A stretch of DNA of 26,777 bases from CAYPOY01 sp964412395 (lineage in GTDB: Bacteria; Chloroflexota; Anaerolineae; B4-G1), in contig CAYPOY010000024.1 of NCBI GenBank assembly GCA_964412395.1, forward strand, positions 1 through 26,777, written 5' to 3'. The stretch's first letter is position 1. Each line of letters begins with the position of its first letter. This document shows, in pieces, positions 23,445 through 26,777 of the stretch. Both the position numbers and the translations under genes were made by a program. Below the pieces are notes generated by a model, which saw nothing but the letters and a program-made list of their open reading frames with translations, ran no database searches and had not been told where the DNA came from.

Positions 23445-24250
23445 CCTTCCTCCCCTGATTCGCTGATTCGCTGATTCGTTAACTCCCGTGGCGCCGGCCC
23501 ATCATACTCGTGATCAGTAGGATGAATCCGCCGCATCGGGCGCTGGCGGGTCATCTCCTCGTGAGCATGAGCCGCCAGGCCGGTGACGCGGGCGATGATG
23601 AAGAAGGCATTGCCCAGCTCAGGGGGAAAGGCCAGGTCCACCAGCAGTGCTGCCAACGCCCCGTCCACGTTGAGCGGCAGCCGCCGCCCCAGGCTCTCCT
23701 CCAGGGCCTTCTCAAAGGCACGCGCCATCGTCACCCCATCGCCGCTTACGCCCAGTTCGTCCGCCAGAGCCAGCAGCCGCTTTGTGCGCGGGTCGTCGGT
23801 GTGGATGCGGTGACCGAAGCCGGGAGCGCGCTTCTTCTGAGCCCTCAGTTCGGCCAACATCTCGGCTGCCACATCTGCCGGGGGGTGGCCCCCATTGAGC
23901 CGCCCGATGGCTTCCATAAGGAGCCGCATGCAGCCCTCAATAGCCCCGCCGTGGTAGCGGTTGATGGAAAGCACCCCGGCGGCGACGCTGGCGCTCAGCG
24001 TCGCGCCAGTGGAGGCAGCCGTGCAGGCCGCCAGCGCCGAGGGGGGCGTCGCGCCGTGATCAATCGAGGAGACCAGCATGGCATCCATCAGCCGGCCAAC
24101 CTCCGGCGAGGGGAGTTCCCCCTTCAGCGTCAGGTAGACCGCCTGTCCGAAGGTCACACGGCCCATCAGTTCGTCTATGCGGTACCCCCGCAGCCGGAGT
24201 TCGTTGGGCTGGACGGAGGTGATCGCGGTAGTCCAGTGTAAATCGCTCAT
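23441..24250 (-). CDS. citryl-CoA lyase-like (short citrate synthase homologue)
   Basis: 269 residues, far shorter than citrate synthase (370-430) and equal to the stand-alone citryl-CoA lyases that correspond to the C-terminal domain of ATP-citrate lyase. All three catalytic residues are visible: H100 (INRYHGGAIEG), H147 (GFGHRIHTDDPR) and D196 (NVDGALAALL). It should cleave or form a C-C bond in a hydroxyacyl-CoA such as citryl-CoA. The start ATG 24250 follows AAGGAG. The last codons contain three GAATCAGC-like units (23457-23480), so the C-terminal tail (ISESGEEG) may be a late addition. SucD/SucC-like genes lie just beyond the toxin-antitoxin pair, supporting a synthetase-plus-lyase pathway; direction and substrate are inferred. 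Confidence 0.82.
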   Translation of the reverse strand: MSDLHWTTAITSVQPNELRLRGYRIDELMGRVTFGQAVYLTLKGELPSPEVGRLMDAMLVSSIDHGATPPSALAACTAASTGATLSASVAAGVLSINRYHGGAIEGCMRLLMEAIGRLNGGHPPADVAAEMLAELRAQKKRAPGFGHRIHTDDPRTKRLLALADELGVSGDGVTMARAFEKALEESLGRRLPLNVDGALAALLVDLAFPPELGNAFFIIARVTGLAAHAHEEMTRQRPMRRIHPTDHEYDGPAPRELTNQRISESGEEG

Positions 24251-24305
24251 TGGTTACTCCTTGCACAATGCCAGTTTGAAGTCTGAATGATGAATCGGGT
24301 GCAGT

Positions 24306-24354
24306 GATATTGACAATATCTCTATTTGGTGGTACAATCTGTACGAACCGTACA
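24306..24354 (+). promoter_or_regulatory. promoter and twin palindromes of the toxin-antitoxin operon
   Basis: TTGACA (24310-24315), a 17-nt spacer and TACAAT (24333-24338). A perfect palindrome GATATTG-A-CAATATC (24306-24320) covers the -35 box. A second, TGTACG-AAC-CGTACA (24340-24354), covers the expected start site near 24345. GTACAAT occurs three times between 24332 and 24383. The layout fits an autorepressed antitoxin promoter. Confidence 0.78.
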
Positions 24355-24383
24355 ATTAGGAACCTTGTGGTGAAGGATGTACA

Positions 24384-24800
24384 ATGTCTGAAAGTATAGG
24401 TATTGCTGAGGCCCGAGACCGGTTTTCTCACATTGTCAACGAAGTCGCCTATGGCCACGCACGCTATGTGATCGAGCGTCGGGGCGGCCCCCTGGCCGTA
24501 CTTATCAGTGTCGTCGAATACGAGTCGTTGACCAAGTTGGTGTCGAAAGCAGAAGTTCCCGATCAAATCCACGGCATCCCGGTAGTCGTCCGCTTCGACA
24601 GCGGGCGGTTTTTCATCACTGACGAGCAGTTCGACCTCTATGGCACAGGCCCCACGCTCGATGCCGCTCACGAGGATTACTGGCTAGCGGTACAGGAGTA
24701 TTACGCCGACCTCAGCGCTGACGCAGATCGGCTGGCCCCCTACCTGGCCAAGCGACTGTCCAAACTGCGGGACATTCTAGCCCAGGCCGAGGAGACGTAA
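24384..24800 (+). CDS. Phd/YefM-type antitoxin with HicB-like C-terminal half
   Basis: 138 residues from ATG 24384 (GAAGG 7 nt upstream). Residues 1-55 read as a Phd/YefM DNA-binding fold (IGIAEARDRFSHIVNEVAYG, VIERRGGPLAVLISVVEYESL). Residues 65-138 (VVVRFDSGRFFITDE, then GTGPTLDAAHEDYWLAVQEYY and a C-terminal helix) resemble a HicB partial RNase-H fold. YefM antitoxins are normally about 85 residues, so this looks like a fusion. It would neutralise the product of the next gene, whose ATG directly follows its TAA, and bind the palindromes upstream. The module sits on the opposite strand to the metabolic genes on both sides, suggesting insertion. The HicB assignment is tentative. Confidence 0.75.
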   Translation: MSESIGIAEARDRFSHIVNEVAYGHARYVIERRGGPLAVLISVVEYESLTKLVSKAEVPDQIHGIPVVVRFDSGRFFITDEQFDLYGTGPTLDAAHEDYWLAVQEYYADLSADADRLAPYLAKRLSKLRDILAQAEET

Positions 24801-25082
24801 ATGCTCAAAACGCGCCAAGTGGATCGGGCCTTGACCGGTAAACTAGGCTTCGAGCGCCACGAAACCCACCACCGCGCCTATCGGCTGTACCTTGACGACC
24901 GGCTGGTGGCCCGTACTTTCATTTCCCACGGGGAACGGGAGTTGAGTGATTTTCACGTCGGCCAGATGGCCCGGCAGATGCGGCTTCGCAAGCAAGAGTT
25001 TCTGGATGCTATGCATTGCCCTCTGGAACAGGAAGAATACTACGCGCTGCTGCGAGAACGTCTCGAAGAGGACTCCCTCTAG
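24801..25082 (+). CDS. HicA-like toxin candidate
   Basis: 93 residues; the start ATG 24801 immediately follows the antitoxin TAA, and GAGGAG in the antitoxin's last codons gives its ribosome site (6 nt). The segment KLGFERHETHHRAYRLYLDD, then TFISHGERELSDFHVGQMARQMRLRKQEFL, follows the double-stranded-RNA-binding-like pattern of HicA mRNA interferases. H23 or H24 stands in place of the catalytic His of the GSHH motif. It is longer than typical HicA (about 60), with a C-terminal helix (LEQEEYYALLRERLEE). The gene order antitoxin-toxin is opposite to classical hicAB. The stop is 29 nt from the converging SucD-like gene, with no clear terminator between. Confidence 0.65.
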   Translation: MLKTRQVDRALTGKLGFERHETHHRAYRLYLDDRLVARTFISHGERELSDFHVGQMARQMRLRKQEFLDAMHCPLEQEEYYALLRERLEEDSL

Positions 25083-25111
25083 CTCCTCGCTCTTACCACC
25101 GGCCTGCGAGC

Positions 25112-26020
25112 CTATAGTACTCTAATCTCTCCCAAAACCTCCTTCGTCACCGTAGGAATGTCCCCGAAGTTCTCCACCATATGCACGCCGACCTCCTGCA
25201 ACCGGGCCACCTTCCCCTCGCGGGTGCCTCGCCCACCCTCAATGATCGCCCCAGCGTGAGAAAAGCGGGTGCCACTCCTGGCCCCCTTCCCGCCGATGTA
25301 GGCGACCAGCGGCTTGGTCACCTCCCCTTGCTCGATCAGGTCCGCTACCTGCTCCTCCTGGCTGGTGCCAATTTCGCCGAACATCACAACAGCGCTTGTC
25401 TCCGGATCAGCCTGGAAGAGACGCACCACCTCCGGCAGCGGCAGCCCGACGATGGCGTCGCCGCCCACGTGGACCAGCGTGGTCGCGCCGATGCCCTCCT
25501 GCGCCAGGTAGTAGGCCATCGAAGAGGTGATACCGCCGGAGCGGGAGCAGACCCCCACCGGGCCGGGGAAGAACCAGGCGCGGGCCGACACCGCACGTCC
25601 GCCAATCATCCCCAGCACCCCTTTACCAGGGCTGAGCACTCCCAGCGTGTTGGGCCCGACGAACTTGGCCCCGGCGCTGTCCGCCGCTTTAGCGACCTCC
25701 AGCACGTCGTAGATGGGGACACGGTCAGGCACGATAACCAGCAGTTTGACCCCCGCGTCAATCGCCTCCAGTGCTGCACTACGCACCAGTGGGGCGGGGA
25801 TGAAGAGAACACTGACGTCAATTGGCCCCAGGTTCTCCCACGCCTCCTCGACGGTATCGAAGACAGGTAACCCTTCGACCTCCTGGCCGCCTCGGCCTGG
25901 GGTCACCCCGCCGACGATGTTGGTGCCGTATCCCTTCATCAGTTTGGCGCGGGCGCGTCCCTCGCGGCCTGTGATGCCCTGCACGATGACTCGTTTGGTT
26001 TCGTCAATGAGAATGGACAT
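25112..26020 (-). CDS. succinyl-CoA synthetase alpha-like subunit (acyl-CoA synthetase, SucD family)
   Basis: 302 residues, the normal SucD length. ATG 26020 (MSILIDETKRVIVQGITGREG) is preferred to a TTG at 26029 because it matches the family N-terminus. CoA-binding Rossmann motifs GITGREG and GPNTLGVLSPGKG, the SRSGGITSSMAYY segment and the phosphohistidine loop RFSHAGAI (H255) are all present, so it should form a CoA ligase with the SucC-like subunit encoded 18 nt upstream. Substrates in this superfamily include succinate, malate and citrate. The nearby lyase favours citrate or a similar hydroxyacid, by inference. Citryl-CoA synthetase, malate-CoA ligase and ordinary succinyl-CoA synthetase are the alternatives. 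Confidence 0.87.
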   Translation of the reverse strand: MSILIDETKRVIVQGITGREGRARAKLMKGYGTNIVGGVTPGRGGQEVEGLPVFDTVEEAWENLGPIDVSVLFIPAPLVRSAALEAIDAGVKLLVIVPDRVPIYDVLEVAKAADSAGAKFVGPNTLGVLSPGKGVLGMIGGRAVSARAWFFPGPVGVCSRSGGITSSMAYYLAQEGIGATTLVHVGGDAIVGLPLPEVVRLFQADPETSAVVMFGEIGTSQEEQVADLIEQGEVTKPLVAYIGGKGARSGTRFSHAGAIIEGGRGTREGKVARLQEVGVHMVENFGDIPTVTKEVLGEIRVL

Positions 26021-26038
26021 TTTCCCCAATCTACCAGT

Positions 26039-26777
26039 CTACCGGTACTCCTCCAACCCCGGAACAGGCAACTCCACGTACCCCCCACCCGCGCCCTGGA
26101 AGTAGCACTCCACGTCGCAAGCCAGGCACTCGATGCAACGCCCTTTCTCTGCCTCCTCCAGCGCGATATTGAGCACCGGGCAGCCATCCTCGTCGAGCGT
26201 GAGAATCTGCGGCACACACTCTCTCACACAGACCTTGCTCTGACAGGTGGCACAGACGGCGTGGTCGAGGATCACCGTGCCGCCGGTCACTGTCTTGAAA
26301 GTATAGGGCCGCTGCGCGACCGGCTTTTGGCGTCCCTGGTGCTTTTCGGCCGGTGGGGTGTAACTCTTGATCAGCGCCTTGAGCCGCTGCGCGCAGAACT
26401 GGGGGGAGTCGTTCTTCTTGTATCCCTCCACCGGCGCGAGGATGTGGCCGCCGTCCTGAGAATTAACCCGCTCCAGAATCTCCACCGCCTTGTCCTCGGC
26501 GTTGCCGCCCAGCCGGATGACAGCCGGCACCATCAGCGGCTCCTCCAGGAACGCCTTCACCAGCCCTCGGGCGGAGTGGAACTGCTCCTGGCTGGCCACG
26601 CCCGAACCGGAGCCGAAGTAACCGTCAATCGGCCCCTGGCTGAGGATGATGCGCGCCGCCCGGTAGACCTTGCTGGCCGGTGGGTTGCCCGACGTATCCA
26701 CGAAGTTGGCGATGCGGAAGCCCTCGTTGATCACCGCGTCCATACTCATCATCGAGCCCCCGCCGCCTGCTCCGTGG
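26039..26777 (-). CDS. SucC-like beta subunit fused to two-cluster ferredoxin-like domain (partial, 5' end beyond window)
   Basis: The frame is open to the right edge (245 codons visible). It starts within the family motif HGAGGGGSMMSMDAV, which matches NGAG-x-AM-x-TMD of SucC, so the internal ATGs are not the start and the ATP-grasp part lies outside. Residues 1-140 of the visible part are the SucC C-terminal CoA-ligase domain (IANFVDTSGNPPASKV, VPAVIRLGGNAEDKAVEIL). After a linker, Cys residues at visible positions 175, 178, 183 and 187 (CxxCx4CxxxC), then 214, 217, 220 and 224 (CxxCxxCxxxC), could hold two [4Fe-4S] clusters. Ordinary SucC has no such tail. It is the first visible gene of the sucCD-like pair and is read leftward into it. 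Confidence 0.85.
   Translation of the reverse strand, partial: HGAGGGGSMMSMDAVINEGFRIANFVDTSGNPPASKVYRAARIILSQGPIDGYFGSGSGVASQEQFHSARGLVKAFLEEPLMVPAVIRLGGNAEDKAVEILERVNSQDGGHILAPVEGYKKNDSPQFCAQRLKALIKSYTPPAEKHQGRQKPVAQRPYTFKTVTGGTVILDHAVCATCQSKVCVRECVPQILTLDEDGCPVLNIALEEAEKGRCIECLACDVECYFQGAGGGYVELPVPGLEEYR

Noticed and set aside
24060..24671. 203-codon minus-strand frame over the toxin-antitoxin promoter
   Set aside because: It overlaps the well-supported lyase gene in another frame as well as the antitoxin gene, and its translation resembles no family; a shadow.
26021..26029. TTG start three codons upstream of the SucD-like ATG
   Set aside because: The added residues do not match the family, and the TTG overlaps the sequence that acts as ribosome site for the ATG.

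Overview
The window looks like a chromosomal piece of a mesophilic or moderately thermophilic bacterium, most likely a member of the Chloroflexota (Anaerolineae-like). This assignment is inference: it rests on SpoVS next to a PHP phosphatase without any other sporulation gene, a short citryl-CoA-lyase-type protein beside SucC/SucD-like subunits, CpsD-type tyrosine kinase polysaccharide genes, and moderate-to-high GC with interspersed small intergenic repeats. No rRNA, CRISPR array or transposase gene was seen. One tRNA (Val, anticodon GAC) is present.

Bases 1-16500 (all minus strand) are one long exopolysaccharide/O-antigen-type cluster. It is read from a Wzz/BY-kinase protein (16500) through an acetyltransferase, an asparagine-synthase homologue, a Wzx flippase, GT2 and GT4 glycosyltransferases, an alpha/alpha-toroid protein, a sulfotransferase and WecB, to an O-antigen ligase/polymerase that runs off the left edge. 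Several members are damaged or altered. One GT4 gene has lost its middle in frame, the sulfotransferase has a frameshift in a TA repeat, another GT4 lacks the usual Glu motif, and the asparagine synthase homologue lacks its catalytic Cys. The kinase carries a C-terminal excisionase-like helix-turn-helix, which is unusual.

Bases 16501-18870 hold a MITE-like inverted-repeat element and two OmpR-type response regulators without adjacent histidine kinases. They are separated by a clear terminator, and the upstream one has a near-consensus promoter. They are the obvious candidates for controlling the polysaccharide genes. Bases 18873-20028 hold tRNA-Val and, divergently, holB (DNA polymerase III delta prime). 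Their two promoters appear to share one palindromic TTGCAA -35 hexamer with equal 16-nt spacers on both sides.

Bases 20029-21480 hold a repeat-rich convergent gap and a spoVS-PHP phosphatase operon with overlapping genes and its own promoter. Bases 21496-26777 are metabolic: a UbiD-type decarboxylase, a nitroreductase translationally coupled to a citryl-CoA-lyase-like protein, and SucD-like and SucC-like subunits. The SucC-like protein enters from the right edge and carries a C-terminal two-cluster ferredoxin-like domain. Between the lyase and the SucD gene, on the opposite strand, sits a two-gene Phd/HicB-like plus HicA-like toxin-antitoxin module with a near-consensus promoter embedded in two palindromes. 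The possible new systems here are the ferredoxin-fused CoA ligase plus lyase set, the DNA-binding tyrosine kinase, and the mixed toxin-antitoxin module.
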